Assembly: GCA_964036045.1 (NCBI GenBank)
Contig: OZ038379.1
Span: forward strand, 74,605,992 to 74,669,991
Origin: Eutreptiella sp. 'Long Island Sound 2002'
Lineage: Eukaryota > Euglenozoa > Euglenophyceae > Eutreptiales > Eutreptiaceae
Length of the DNA stretch: 64,000 bases
Reading direction: 5' to 3'
Shown: positions 22,301 through 33,475 of the stretch, piece by piece
Numbering within the stretch: position 1 is the stretch's first letter
Layout: every line of letters starts with the position of its first letter
Notes under the pieces: model-generated
What the model was told of the DNA's origin: nothing
The model's database searches: none
Seen by the model: the letters and a program-made list of their open reading frames with translations, nothing else
Made by a program: the position numbers and the translations under genes

Positions 22301-23870
22301 GTATAGTGGATGGCCGCCCATTCCGAGTCCGAGTCGATGGCAATGACGACGTCCGTGGTTGTTCTCAGCCTGATGGCCTGTGTGGGTCTTGCTTGGGGCA
22401 TTTGGTCGTTGTCCCCGAGGGCGGCGCCTTCACTGGTGGCCGTGCCTTAAATGGTGATGAAGAGGTGCTCGGCTGGCGGAACGTTTTCTCTTCTTTATTG
22501 CGATGAGGTGGATGGTGTCTACGGTGGTTAGCCCAGGCAGGATCTTTTTCCAGTCTATGGTGCCCGCCCGTAGCCTCCGGGTAGGTGCTCCGCGGCGAGT
22601 GTGGTTTCCTTCACGGGGCACTTGGTAGTTGTCCGCGACGTGGTGCGTGTTGAGGGTTTTGGGCATGTGTTTGACTGTGGTGGTAGGTTCGCGTCTTTCT
22701 GGGCTGGTGGGTGGTGAGCCCGCAGCGGGCAGTGGTCCCTGGCCCGGGGGTGGGGTCGTGGTCGGCTGGGGGGTATGTACGGCTCCCGTATTGGCTGCAG
22801 TGTTACTGGTCGGAGGTCTGTGATCGTATGCGCCCCTGTGGCCGGACATTCGTTGACGTAACCTCCAGCGCGAGGGCCTCGATGGGGTGCCACTCGCGTG
22901 GGTCGTCAGATGCTGAATGGAGGTGGAGACGTTGTTGGGTGGTCCAGCCATGGTAGGCCAGGTTGGCGTTCACAATGGCGGGGTCGTAGCTGTCGTCGAA
23001 TGGTTGTTTTGGTGCGGTGTCCTGAATGAGCTTGGCCAGCGCGCTGATGTCCGAGTTAGGCGCCAGTTCGTCCCATGTTGTGCGGGGTGTGGTCTCTGAT
23101 GGTCCTGAGTGCCCCTCCAGCACCTCTGTCCCGTACTTCGGCCGTTGCTGCAACATACACTCCAGGTATGTGTCATCCGGGTACAGCTGGATGCTGTGTT
23201 CCGCTAGGGTGCGGGCATGGGCTAGGAGTTTGTATAACGTCCACTGTTGGGGTGTTGGTCTAGGAGGCTGGGTTACGGTTTGTTCCGGGTCCTTCGCCTC
23301 CGTTGGTGTGTTCCCGTGGCGCACCATCTGTACCACGGTGTATTCTTTGTTGCCCCGTCCAGGCGTCCAGTCCAAGTGGACCTCACCCGCGGATGCCGTG
23401 GTCTGCAGGTCGCAGTGCGTGCATAAGGTGGGCCTGTTTCTTATTGGAGGTTAGTGCTGTGGTTCCATGTCCAGCTATGCAGCGTCAAGATGAGGATGAG
23501 TGCTGCTTCTTTGCATTCCGTCGGCGCTGGGCCATTCCACTCCTGGATGTGGTCATAGGCCTCTTGCGCGTGTCATGCTTCGGTGAGTTCTATCCAACTC
23601 CCGGTCTTGTATATTCGTCCTTCTGACAGCACTCTTGTGGGTCTTCTTTGGTGGGCCTCCTGCATGCATCGCCGTATGCTTTCGGCGTACGCCAGTGGGT
23701 CTGGGCTGTCATCCTCTGCTGCCGTTATCTGCCTTCTGCGCCGGATAGAGCGCTCCATACAGACTCCATGTGGGTCATTCGCGGGTCTGGGTACCCGTCG
23801 CCGACTGCACGACGGGCTGTATGCTGTCCTTATAGCACCGCGTTGAAATGCTCTGGGATCGGAGCGCTTG
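22301..23870 (-). pseudogene. Family-1 LINE copy B, ORF1 N-terminal part
   Basis: Minus-strand frames 23,573-23,938, 22,803-23,375 and 22,430-22,951 align in order with the first ORF of the 29-kb element. Shared blocks are RRQIT...IRRCMQEAHQ with an IYKTGSW block, HWTLYKxLAHARTLAEHSI, and Y-Q-V-P-R-E-G-N followed by G-T-I-D-W-K-K-I-L-P-G. The intervening stretch is Pro/Thr-rich and poorly conserved. Conserved blocks separated by low-complexity linkers suggest a structured, RNA-binding or assembly protein, but no known domain is evident. The copy has stops and frame changes. Similarity ends near 23,870, where unrelated sequence begins. Confidence 0.6.
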
Positions 23871-23879
23871 GCACGGGGC

Positions 23880-26210
23880 CATCTGGTATGTGGCGCCATC
23901 CATACCACATCACCTTTCGCTGTTTGCCGGGACTCCATTCGATGCGACGGTCAGAGGAGTGTCCGTGCAGACTGGTTTTGCCACTCTTGAGGTAGTAGGT
24001 TTTGTTAAAAGAGGGGGCCTTGAGGCGGTAATAGGGCGGCCAGTAGGTGTGGTTTTTTCAAACGCACTGGCGAGGTCCTGTGCCTCGGAAGATGGAGCAC
24101 CATCACCCATTCCCGGGGAGGTAGGAGTACCAGGTTCCGGGTACTTTTCGGCCTCAATCAGCATGTCTTTGGGGTCAACCCAGTTGCGGACTTTTTCATA
24201 GAATTTCATGACACATTTGATGGAGTTGTACATACACTCAAACTTCCGTAATTGTTCACGGGAGCCCAAGGAGGAGCCAACTTGTAGGACAGAAACAAGG
24301 GGCCTTGTAATCTTCCGAACAATCATTTTCCAGTAACTCGGAGATGGAGGTGATAAGTTGGTTGCAGAGTAGCGCTTTGGACGCGGCAGCGGTGAAAAAA
24401 ATGTAGTTGGTCGTGACGTCCGTAGCCAACGCCGCGGACTACTTGTCAGTCTAGGTGACTTCAAAGGTGCGGGTAGAACCGGATTGTTGTTTGGCGTCAA
24501 AGCATTCGCTGGTTCCCAAAAGAGACGCTGCATCCGCTACATCATAGAATGGCGTTGAACGCGGGGCTTCTAGCCTAACACAGTGCGGGTCAGCCTGAAG
24601 GTACGGAGTTACTTTTTCGGTCAGACCTTTGCTCCAAACTCTTGTGCCAATTTGAGGACCTGATTCAAAGCGAATTAGGCGATTGTGTCTCACCGAGACT
24701 AGCAAGGGGCCTCCGTTTTGAAATAATGGCTGCGCCACCGTTTGCAAAGGTGACAGGGACCCCATGGAGATCACTTTAGAGATGTCAAGACCACAAAAGA
24801 TGCCAAACTTCCCTCGCACCTGAGTGGAAGAGATCCGGACTCCAAGAGATGTTGTTTGGCCCACAATTGTACCAACTAGTTCCCACGGCAGGAGCTCACC
24901 CGGGTGTTTGCGAACGGTTTCTCAAGCTGGGACAACGTACTAGGAGGCTTCTCCTCTTAGCTCGTCGCATGGCATGACTTGGTCATCACCACGTAGGAAA
25001 AGAGCAGGGAATGACATGGATTTCTAGAAGTCTTGCGCAAGGGCGGGGGGCAAAGAGTAATGGTAGTCCTGATAGGCAGAGTACGGGGCTTTTATGGCGA
25101 CGGCGTCCTCAAAGAAAAAGTAGTTATTTTGCATGTCTGCGGTGGCGAAGTCTTTTGCACCAGAGTGGGATCGATTGCCGTGCTTAGAGAAAGAACCAAC
25201 ATCACCTAGCTCGCCAAAAGCTTTAACCTTTGGTTGCGCTATTGGAGTCAGCCATGACTGTGCTTTTTGTTTAATCCAGTCGCACTGTACGTCAATATTG
25301 AAGAAATCCAATGCATTTCGTGGCTGGCCGCTTGCGCTCGTGAGAGCATCCATGCAACGGGCCGAGGACGGAAGTCATACATGTGATAGACACATTTTTC
25401 TCTTGGATGGAAAGAAGAGTTTAGCTCAAGTAGAATCTAAGTATTCTTTCTTCAGTCGCACGTGATAAGCTCCCCATCAACCACCTTGGTCGTGAAACCC
25501 CATAAAGGACGTGGACCCCAGAAGTAAAGCGCTTGGGCGTTTGACCGAAAGGTTTCGTTTCCGTGGCAAAAAGATTATTAGGCGTGGCGGCATCGTCGAA
25601 GAATCAAAAACACACAAGGCCCTTGGATCGGGTGCCTGTTGAGTGAGTATGGTAGATTGCGTCCACAAGGCGTTTGCATAAGTCGGCACACGTGAGGACG
25701 TGTTTTGCCATTTTCTCATCCCAGGTGTTGTGTCACCGCGGGCGTAGGAAAAAATGAGGTCTAGCATTAGAAGGTCTTCCATGATGTTGAAAGGGTCTTG
25801 TGCCCACGTTGGAACCAACCATTAGAGCGTGTGACGGCAAACAAGTTTGTGATGTCATCACTCCAGATGTCCAAAGACGGGGTAAAGCATTTACTGAATA
25901 CACTTCCAAAGCATTTGGCCTACGGCATTGAGCGAGAAGAATCGTAATGATCTTTCCATTCTGGCGAGATAGTCAAGGTTGCCATGCGGCTTTGAGCGGC
26001 TTTGGCGTTTTGTTTTGCATGGGACCATTTGAACGCTGCAGTTGGCGACGCAAAACGATATCTCTCAGCGTATTTTGAAAAGGCCGTCCCCAGCATTCCC
26101 GATCCGGCTTTGCTGGCAGGTACCGAGTATCTGTTCTGTGTCCGGGTTGTGCGTGTTGCTGGACAGCCTGGGAAGAATAAATTGGATCGAAGAAAAAGAC
26201 ACACCAAAAG
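23880..26210 (-). pseudogene. Decayed coding sequence of unknown origin
   Basis: Consecutive minus-strand frames look protein-like: 25,920-26,207, 25,477-25,818, 25,024-25,353, 24,451-24,864 and 23,910-24,533. They show balanced amino-acid use, unlike the low-complexity frames nearby. Examples are GMRKWQNTSSRVPTYANALW, NALDFFNIDVQCDWIKQK and DISKVISMGSLSPLQ. The last could recall the hydrophobic I-S-V/M-G-x-L block of copia-type polyproteins, but this is weak. Stops and frame changes separate all pieces. It could be a retroelement polyprotein, an old integrated viral gene, or a host gene with introns. I cannot choose. Base composition is lower in GC than in the neighbouring LINE copies. Confidence 0.35.
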
Positions 26211-26859
26211 AAAGAATAAGGACAGAAATCGTTTTTACTGACCTCAAATCCCCCCCATGAATTTTTGCGTCACTGTTTGACGAGGTCAGCAGCAAAATCC
26301 ACACATTCAGACCTCAGTGAGAAAAGAGGAGAGAACTAGACAAGACAGTGTACCCCGTGCATGCGTCCAAACACCTAGCAAAGTGCATGTCGTAGGACTA
26401 GGCCAACAGAGCGTGAATACGACGAACATCGGCGAGGGGAACAAAAGTATGTTCCGACGCGGCGAGGTCTGTAGCCGCCAAGAGACCGCCGCGCCCCAAC
26501 AAGCACGACGCCGAATCAGCATGAGACCAACATGGGGAAAGACGAGTGGACGAATTCAAGATTACACTACGGGCAAGGCAAGGAAATACAAGGCAAACAA
26601 ACAACAAACAATCACACGTAAAAGCGCCTGCTCTTGGGCGACGCCAAAACCAACGAGTGCAGACACCAAGCTAAAACATCTCGCGCTAAATACCGACAAA
26701 AACTCGTCTCCGTGCCCTTGTTTATTTGTACCATATGATACCTTGCTCACAGAGCAAACCGAAGTGAACGGCACCACGAGACGGAGCGAACGCCGAAGAG
26801 GACATGGCGATGCGCCATACCAAAAAGCCAACAATACAACAAGCTGCTGAGCAAGACGC
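26211..26859. other. No gene supported
   Basis: A plus-strand frame (26,317-26,850) is open but rich in Lys, Thr, Arg and Gln without recognisable blocks. It borders the A/C-rich satellite and is probably chance. Confidence 0.4.
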
Positions 26860-28900
26860 GGCAACGAGACATGGCACAAAACTACCCCACTAACACGACA
26901 AACCAGAACACAACGAACAACCATACAACTCGACACAACAACGCAAAAAACCGCGTACCAAGACACAACACGCAACCAAACGCTACACAACACCACTCAA
27001 AACAACACAACACGACGCAACACAATGGCACACCACACGCACCGCCACAACACAACAAGAGACCCATGCAACACCACAAAACAGACAGCAACATGAAGGC
27101 ACTACAAGACACAACAATGGCGCACAACCAACCTACCAGCTACACAACACCACGCGACAACGAGACACGACTGAAAACAACAGACCCGCCAACACGACAC
27201 ACTACACCAAAATATGCAACCAAACAACGCCACACAACAACGCAAAATACTACACCACGCAACCAACCGCCACACAACAACACAAAAACACTGCGTGGCA
27301 TGACACGATGCTACATGACACAACACGGCACAACCCAACGCCACGCACATACACAGAACCAAACGCAACACGACGCAACACAACACCACATCACGGACAA
27401 CGCCACGACACAACGAAAGACACATACAACACCACAGGAAAACACAACACCACACAATGTAACACGGCACCACACGACACAACAATGACACACAACCAAC
27501 ATACCAACTACACAGCACGCCGTCAAATAATAGGCAATAACGAGGCGGCGTGACACAAAACTACCCCACGAACACGATACACTGAAACACAACGAACAAC
27601 CATACACCACCACACGACAACGCAAAAAACCGCGTGCGAAGACACAACACACACCCGAACGGCGCACGACACCGCTCACAACAACACAACACGACGCAAA
27701 ACAACACCGGAATGCGCGTACCACCACAACACAACGGAAGTGCCATGCGTCACCACACAACAGACCACAACAGGACGGCACCACATGACACAACAATGTC
27801 GCGCAACGGACACACCAACTACACAACACCACACGACACCGAGACACAACTCAAAACAACAAACCCGCCAACGCGACACACTACCCCAAACTAAACAGCC
27901 AAAGAACAGTACACAACAACACAAAATACTACACCATGCAACCAGTCCGCCAAGCAACAAAACACAACATCGCATGACAGTACCTAACGCCACGCAGAAA
28001 CACACAACCCGACGCAACACGACGCAACATAGCACCACAGCACACGTAACGCCACGACACAAGGAAAGAGCCAGATCCATACAACACCACGGCAAAACAC
28101 AACACCACACCATGTAACAGGGCGCAACACGACACAACAATGAGGCAAAACCAACGTACCAACAAAACAACACACCGCTAAACAACATGCGACAACGAAA
28201 AGTGCCACAAACCAACGCCGCAGAACGAAAACCACCAAAATCAACCAATTAGCAACCGTACAACACAACGCAAAAAACCACAAGGCAACTAACAAGAACG
28301 GACCGCCACAAGACACACCACCACACCACATGACACAGCACGGCACCACACAACACAACAAGATGTAACCCAACACCAACCTAACCCAAACGAGACGAAA
28401 CGCAATACCAAACACTACGAAACAACGCAGCACCACGAAGCGCGCAACACAACAAAAACACACAAGGAACGACCGCACAACGCAGCAACACGACAATTGA
28501 CGAACCCCGTGTAGCCCACGAAGTACCAACACGAAAAACGAAACACCACAACACACTGCAACGCCACACAACACCACACAACGTAATCAGCACACCGTAC
28601 TGCAGCCCGGCGCCCGACGCAACCACATACCACAACCAGGACACAACCACAACGACGCAGCACGCCACAACACACGAGAAAAAGTAACAGCGACACAACA
28701 CACTGCAAGGCGACACGCAACAACAACAAGCGATACAAGGCAACAGCACAAAACAAGGAACACCAGAACCCAAAAAACAACCACACACCACCACACAACA
28801 CAACACAATATTACAGCACACAACAAACCGCCACAAAACAACGCACAACGCGACATGATACGACCCGGCACAACACGACACCACCCAATGCCACACGACA
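26860..28900. repeat. A/C-rich satellite, ~679-bp period
   Basis: The plus strand is almost entirely ACAAC/ACACAACACG-like sequence with very little T and few G. Within it a long period is visible: a CACAAAACTACCCCAC phrase occurs near 26,874 and 27,553, and a GAAAACAACAGACCCGCCAA-type phrase near 27,180 and 27,860. Both give a step of about 679 bp. A third unit after 28,232 is much more diverged. Long open frames on both strands (Thr/His/Asn-rich plus, Val/Cys-rich minus) follow from the composition and are not credible genes. Confidence 0.85.
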
Positions 28901-29245
28901 CAACACAAAACACGCCAGGACACAACACAACGACACAACCATGCGACGCTGCACGACCAAACGCAATCGTAAGCAACAAGACACAAGGACGGGTGACACA
29001 ACGGAACTCCACAGCACCAACCGCATCATTCTCCAAAGAGAACATGACACAATCAGCCACGACATGGCACGACCCAGCGCACCACCTGCGCCTACCTTGT
29101 GTGCCGCAGCTCTTCCACATGGCTGATTGGCCCCAAGGCCTGGAAGAAAGGGCGCAGCGCAAAGGCAGTACAGCGTCGAGACCGACAAGGTCCACTACAG
29201 TGCACAGACAGAACCCACGAGACACCGACAAGAAGAACAAGAGTT

Positions 29246-31477
29246 ATGCCACCTGCGCGCCCCGTATGTCTTACACACGCACATGTAACAACACGCAGCA
29301 TGAGGTGCACGCGCACGTGGCACCTCGGCACCCAGGTACATGACGCGCAAGAAAGACCACACACGCAACACAAATATAGAGCACGATGGAGCAGGAGCAC
29401 CAGGACGACGACGCCCGGGGGGAGCTCACAACGCCTCTGCCACGCACTCCGACAACGACAACAACCCGAGAGGGGAGACAACGCCCGGCCAACCCCAATG
29501 ACCTCGGCAGCCCAAGCAACAGGAGCCGGTAACAAGCACCAGGCGCACTCACCCCAAGCTCCGCCCACACAGTGTACAGCGCACAGCAGGGACCAAGGAC
29601 CCAATGGCACACGGGCCATTACCCCAGCACCACCGAGACACCCGGGCCCCAAGGGGGGAGGGCGACAGGGGAGCGAACGACAGGACGATAACTGGTGGAC
29701 CCGGAACCAGGCCACACCCCATCAGAGCGCCCGCGCCACAGACCGAGCCGCAAGCACCACGTCACGCCACCGTACCCCGAGCCTGGACCGCACGGAGTTG
29801 AGCACCCAAAACATGGACTACAGTCATGTGCCGCGGCGCGACACCAACAACCATAACAGCCCGAGCGATAGAGGCCGGGGGCGGGCACCAGACGCATACA
29901 CCCCAAGCCCCACACACACGGTGTACAGCGCACAGCCAGAAGAACCCCGACACACCCAAGCAGCGATTAAAAGGCACACTGACCACTACCCAAGGACGGC
30001 CAACACAACCGGGCCCCATGGGCAAAGGGCAACCAGAAGGCACAGAGCACAGCATGGGCTGGACCCAGAACAAGACCACACCCCATCACAGCACACTGAC
30101 TACAGCGGCCAAGCCACGAAGAGAACCACCAGCACCACACTGTGTCCGCGTACCCCGAGCCAAGACCGCGCAGAGTATAGCACCAAAAACACGGACCACT
30201 GCCACAAACCTCAACAGAGGGCGCAGCACCGCGACGACCGGGACAATGCCCCGGGGCCAGAACCACCAACAGCGCCGTTGGCCACGGAGGCAAAGCAGGC
30301 TCGCACGCCAGAGGACCACACACATGAAGCACCACTATCCGCGTCAAGTGGAACATCCCGCACCGCGCTGGAAACCCACTCACAAGTATCCACCCCTGCC
30401 GAAGCCCCTAACCCGCTCCCGGAATCTCTACCCAGTGGCCTTGACATCCCTGCAAACTACCACCCCATGGACCTAGACAACGATCCACTGCAGAACAGCA
30501 TCCAACGCGTACTGCAGGCAGCGGCCGCGGCGCACCAACGACCCACATGGATCTTGTATCCCGCACTCAACGAAAGGGACCAAATAATAACGGGAACAGA
30601 AGGAAACCGCGAGCAGGGGGCGTACATCCAGGGGCTGCGACAGAACATACAAAACGCCCACCAACAGTCACAGGAAGGAGTGGTGGTGCAGGGAGGGGTA
30701 TCCAAAACTGGAGCCTGGACAAACCTCGCGGGATCCCCACGTGCGCAGGAAGCCCTGACCTTCATCCAAGAATCTGACGCCCCACCGCCAGCAACCCACC
30801 AAGAAACAGCGACATCTCTCGTCCTAACCCTGCACAGCTGGACGCAAGGGCACACCAATGTCCTACATGAGAAAATGTGCCCCCCCTGTGCAAGCACCGC
30901 AACATGCCAACGGACCAAAGCGTCCACCGGTGAATGGACACCCGAACGAGAAGATGACGAATATACCCTGGTGCACGCAACCAACCACAGTAACGAGGCA
31001 GCCGAGAGGAAGGAGGCCACACCCGCACCAACTGCAACCCCCCCACTGAGACCAGCCCCACGACACTGGACCCTGTACAAACAGCTGGCCCATGCCCGCA
31101 CCCTGGCGGAGCACAGTATCCGACCGTACACGGAATCTGCGTACGTAGAACGCATGCTACAAGACTGGACCAAGTACGAAATGGAGGTCCTGGAGGGACA
31201 CACAGGGCCACCGGGTACCACATCCCGTACAACGCCGGAGGATGTAGTGCCAGACGGAGACATCAGGGCGCTGGCTGAAACCGTTCGCACCGCGTTCGAA
31301 GACTGCTCGAAGCCCGACGACCCGTTCGGAGACGACTACGACCCCGCCATAACGAACGCCATCCTGGGCTATCACAGCTGGTCCTTCCAGCACAGCATCC
31401 ACTTCCACACCCTGCACGACAAACCACGCGAGTGGCACCCTGTCGGGCGACCAGCACTGGAGTTCTACCTGCACTAA
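29246..31477 (+). CDS. Family-1 LINE ORF1, N-terminal part
   Basis: The frame is open from 29,099 to 31,477. I take the first ATG at 29,246, giving about 743 codons, though the true start is uncertain. The first 400 residues are Thr/Arg/Gln/Pro-rich and internally repetitive, mirroring DNA repeats. From about 30,440 the protein becomes structured-looking. Blocks shared with copy B are an AHQRPTWIL block, a GVSKTGAWTNLAG block, LVLTLHSW, and HWTLYKQLAHARTLAEHSI, then an acidic block ending near the stop. A Cys cluster, CPPCASTATC, precedes the last part. I recognise no domain; position suggests a nucleic-acid-binding ORF1 protein. After the stop, coding continues in another frame. Confidence 0.55.
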   Translation: MPPARPVCLTHAHVTTRSMRCTRTWHLGTQVHDAQERPHTQHKYRARWSRSTRTTTPGGSSQRLCHALRQRQQPERGDNARPTPMTSAAQATGAGNKHQAHSPQAPPTQCTAHSRDQGPNGTRAITPAPPRHPGPKGGGRQGSERQDDNWWTRNQATPHQSARATDRAASTTSRHRTPSLDRTELSTQNMDYSHVPRRDTNNHNSPSDRGRGRAPDAYTPSPTHTVYSAQPEEPRHTQAAIKRHTDHYPRTANTTGPHGQRATRRHRAQHGLDPEQDHTPSQHTDYSGQATKRTTSTTLCPRTPSQDRAEYSTKNTDHCHKPQQRAQHRDDRDNAPGPEPPTAPLATEAKQARTPEDHTHEAPLSASSGTSRTALETHSQVSTPAEAPNPLPESLPSGLDIPANYHPMDLDNDPLQNSIQRVLQAAAAAHQRPTWILYPALNERDQIITGTEGNREQGAYIQGLRQNIQNAHQQSQEGVVVQGGVSKTGAWTNLAGSPRAQEALTFIQESDAPPPATHQETATSLVLTLHSWTQGHTNVLHEKMCPPCASTATCQRTKASTGEWTPEREDDEYTLVHATNHSNEAAERKEATPAPTATPPLRPAPRHWTLYKQLAHARTLAEHSIRPYTESAYVERMLQDWTKYEMEVLEGHTGPPGTTSRTTPEDVVPDGDIRALAETVRTAFEDCSKPDDPFGDDYDPAITNAILGYHSWSFQHSIHFHTLHDKPREWHPVGRPALEFYLH
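29400..30235. repeat. ~350-380-bp tandem repeats inside ORF1
   Basis: A GTGTACAGCGCACAGC phrase near 29,568 recurs near 29,917, and a CGTACCCCGAGCC phrase near 29,771 recurs near 30,149. About two and a half diverged units encode the repetitive Arg/Thr/Gln-rich N-terminus of the first ORF. Their place near the 5' end recalls the monomer arrays some LINEs carry as promoters. Confidence 0.7.
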
Positions 31478-32057
31478 GACGCAACGACCGGGCGCACAGC
31501 ATCACAGGCCTTCGGCCGACGGCGCCGCAACCGATACCGGAGCCACACATACCCTCCAGCCGGACAAACCCCCACACGCCCCCGCAGAACAACTCCCCGC
31601 AAGGAGGACAGAGCCCACCAGCCCACAAGGGGACCGAACCTCCCAGCGCCAGCGCGACCGTCCAACAACTCGCCAAGCCCCCCACCACACGCCAGGTCCC
31701 GGATAACTACCAACTACCCCGAGGGGGGAACTACACCAGGAGCACGGCAAGGACATGGCGATTTCCGACGGGCAACATCGATTGGAAGAAGATCCTGCCA
31801 GGAGTAACAATGGTGGAGCTCATGCACCTCCTCACGTCGCACCAAGTACAACTTACACAGGCCGTGCACCTTTTCATAAGCACCAAGGGCACGGCCACCA
31901 TGGAATGCACAGCCCTGAGAGACACAGGCTGTCTGGGTAAACGCGACAGCGGACACCAACATTGCCGTTGACCCCGACCTGGAGTGGACAGCTGTCCACT
32001 ATACCCTGGACTGCAAGGAGAACGACCCCACGCTGACAGACTGGCGGACAACGCGGA
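31478..32057 (+). pseudogene. Family-1 LINE ORF1, frame-shifted continuation up to the inversion
   Basis: The overlapping frame 31,432-31,971 carries the blocks PDNYQLPRGGNYTR and GNIDWKKILPGVTMVELMHL, which match copy B at about 22,500-22,660. A third frame continues with A-D-T-N-I-A-V-D-P-D-L-E-W-T-A-V-H-Y-T-L to about 32,057, again as in copy B. Just past that point similarity to copy B stops on this strand and resumes from 35,758 on the other strand. Two frame changes (near 31,470 and 31,940) break the ORF. Confidence 0.6.
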
Positions 32058-32061
32058 TAAC

Positions 32062-32520
32062 TCCTCCTTTTAGGTGTTGTGTTGGCGTTGGAAGCTGTTG
32101 AGGACTCCCCCAAGGACCACTTTGGGATTGTTGCTCACTGTGCCGTTTTGCAGGCGTACCGCCTTGATGCCTCGGTTGCCAGACCTTGTCCACGTGCTTT
32201 AAGGACTTGTAGGGCTGGGGGTTCTGAAAGTAGCTTTGCTGTTCTTGTGCCAGTTCCTTTGCCCGGCAGACGTGCCACTCCCTGAGTTGCCGGCGTGTGG
32301 TGTCCAGCCCTGTGGCAATGTCCTGGGCGTCATGCTGGGCTTGCGGGTCATGGGAGTGTACCGCTGTATGTAGCGCCCGTTTGTCGCGCCATATGGCGGT
32401 GACCATGGATCGTAGGTCCTAATGAGGGGTTGCGTCGTCTTGTGCGCACCGGTGTACTCTGTGGAGGCCGCACGCCGTGGCTGCTTGTCGCATGGCATAG
32501 TTGAGGTCCGTTCCGTCTTG
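32062..32520 (-). pseudogene. EN-RT linker of the family-1 LINE
   Basis: Minus-strand frames 32,199-32,498 and 32,348-32,563, then an unlisted short frame ending in V-L-N-S-F-Q-R-Q-H-N-T near 32,070, carry hydrophilic sequence between the endonuclease and the point where the RT starts on the other side of the inversion. LINE proteins normally have such a linker. Stops are present. Confidence 0.45.
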
Positions 32521-33475
32521 TTAGCCCAGGATGCGCTGCACTGTGCGGTAATACGCCATCCATCTGTGTGTGTCCCGGTCCTCTAGTGGTCTAATGGGTG
32601 GTTGTTCTCCATGGTCCATGTCTTCCGTGGAGGCCGGGGGTACTTGAAGTACCTTGATTTGTACGACCAGGGGCCGATGTCCGGTGATCTTGGACGGCAG
32701 GTTGTGGTATCGCGCCCGTGCTACCTCGACATGTGCTGAGACGGCGTAGCAGAGGTCGATGCGGGAATCTGCTGAGCCAGGTTGCGGTGGTCGGTGTGAG
32801 GGCTGGCCTCGTAGAGAGGCCTTGAGGTCTTGTAGGCCCATGTGTTGCATGGCCATTTGCACTGCTGTGTCCTCGGGCGTTTGCCGCCCCCCGCGATCGT
32901 CTGCTGATGGGGCCGCGTTGAAGTCTTCTATGATGACAGTCGGCCCCATCATGGCGAGTTGCCTGTAGGCCTCCATGAGGAGTTCGAGGAATGACTCTGT
33001 GGTGTCCCCAAAGGGGACATGTACGTTGATGACATTCAGCTGCCACTTTGGGCCGACCAGTTCAGATGCTGCCAGGCGGCCTTCTACGCCCAGGTGGTGG
33101 TGGACATGTACTTGGACCTCACTTGTGTGGGATATGGGCACTCCCTTGACCCATGTAGTGCGGTATTTGTGTTCTGTCCTGGCAAGGATGGGGGCTAGGC
33201 TGGGGTTGGAGGCTTTGGTTCTAAAGGCCTGTTCCTGCCACAACATGGCGTCTGGGTTGCACCTCTCCATGACAGGCAAGTCTTGCAGATCTGGAGCTTT
33301 GGCTGCGTCCTACAAGGCGCCTGGTTCGTTGAGGGACATGAGAGTGACGAGCGCATTGGTGACTTCGTGGGTGTGCGCCCTGGTGGCCCCTGGGGGGCCC
33401 CTTGCGCGCCGTGATAGTAGTCATTGTCCAAGGCGCAGTTTGAGGTTGATCGCTGGTGCCACCCGTTGCTCCTAG
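32521..33475 (-). pseudogene. Endonuclease/exonuclease/phosphatase-fold endonuclease of the family-1 LINE
   Basis: The 252-codon frame 32,521-33,279 contains the APE-type endonuclease blocks in order: MLWQEQAF (family L-Q-E, catalytic Glu kept), LNVINVHVPFGD (N-x-H-x-P), TVIIEDFNAAPSADD (family G-D-F-N), SADSRIDLCYA (S-R-I-D) and KITGHRPLVV (family S-D-H). This enzyme nicks target DNA to prime reverse transcription. Two deviations are visible: Glu stands where Gly precedes the Asp in G-D-F-N, and the Asp of S-D-H is replaced by Gly. The N-terminal part (33,280-33,475) has stops. The domain lies on the strand opposite to the RT because of the inversion. Confidence 0.75.

Larger units (their letters stand above)
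18270..23870 (-). mobile_element. Family-1 LINE, truncated copy B, split by an LTR element
   Basis: The minus strand encodes segments that align, in the same order, with the larger family-1 element at 29-39 kb. Shared blocks include IDWKKILPG, DNYQxPR, HWTLYKxLAHARTLAEHSI and xVYTWAQY. The copy runs from about 23,870 down to 21,316, is interrupted by the LTR element, and resumes at 18,553 down to about 18,270, where similarity to the other copy ends. It has no endonuclease or RT, so only the ORF1-like front is present. Relative to the other copy it keeps about 450 bp more between a TTYWxL block and the VYTWAQY block. Frames shift repeatedly; it is dead. Confidence 0.75.

Noticed and set aside
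26871-27488. Thr/His/Asn-rich 205-codon plus-strand ORF
   Set aside because: It lies inside the A/C satellite and changes between repeat units; no start-proximal conservation.
26562-29240. Series of Val/Cys-rich minus-strand ORFs
   Set aside because: They are the complement of the A/C-rich satellite; composition explains their length.
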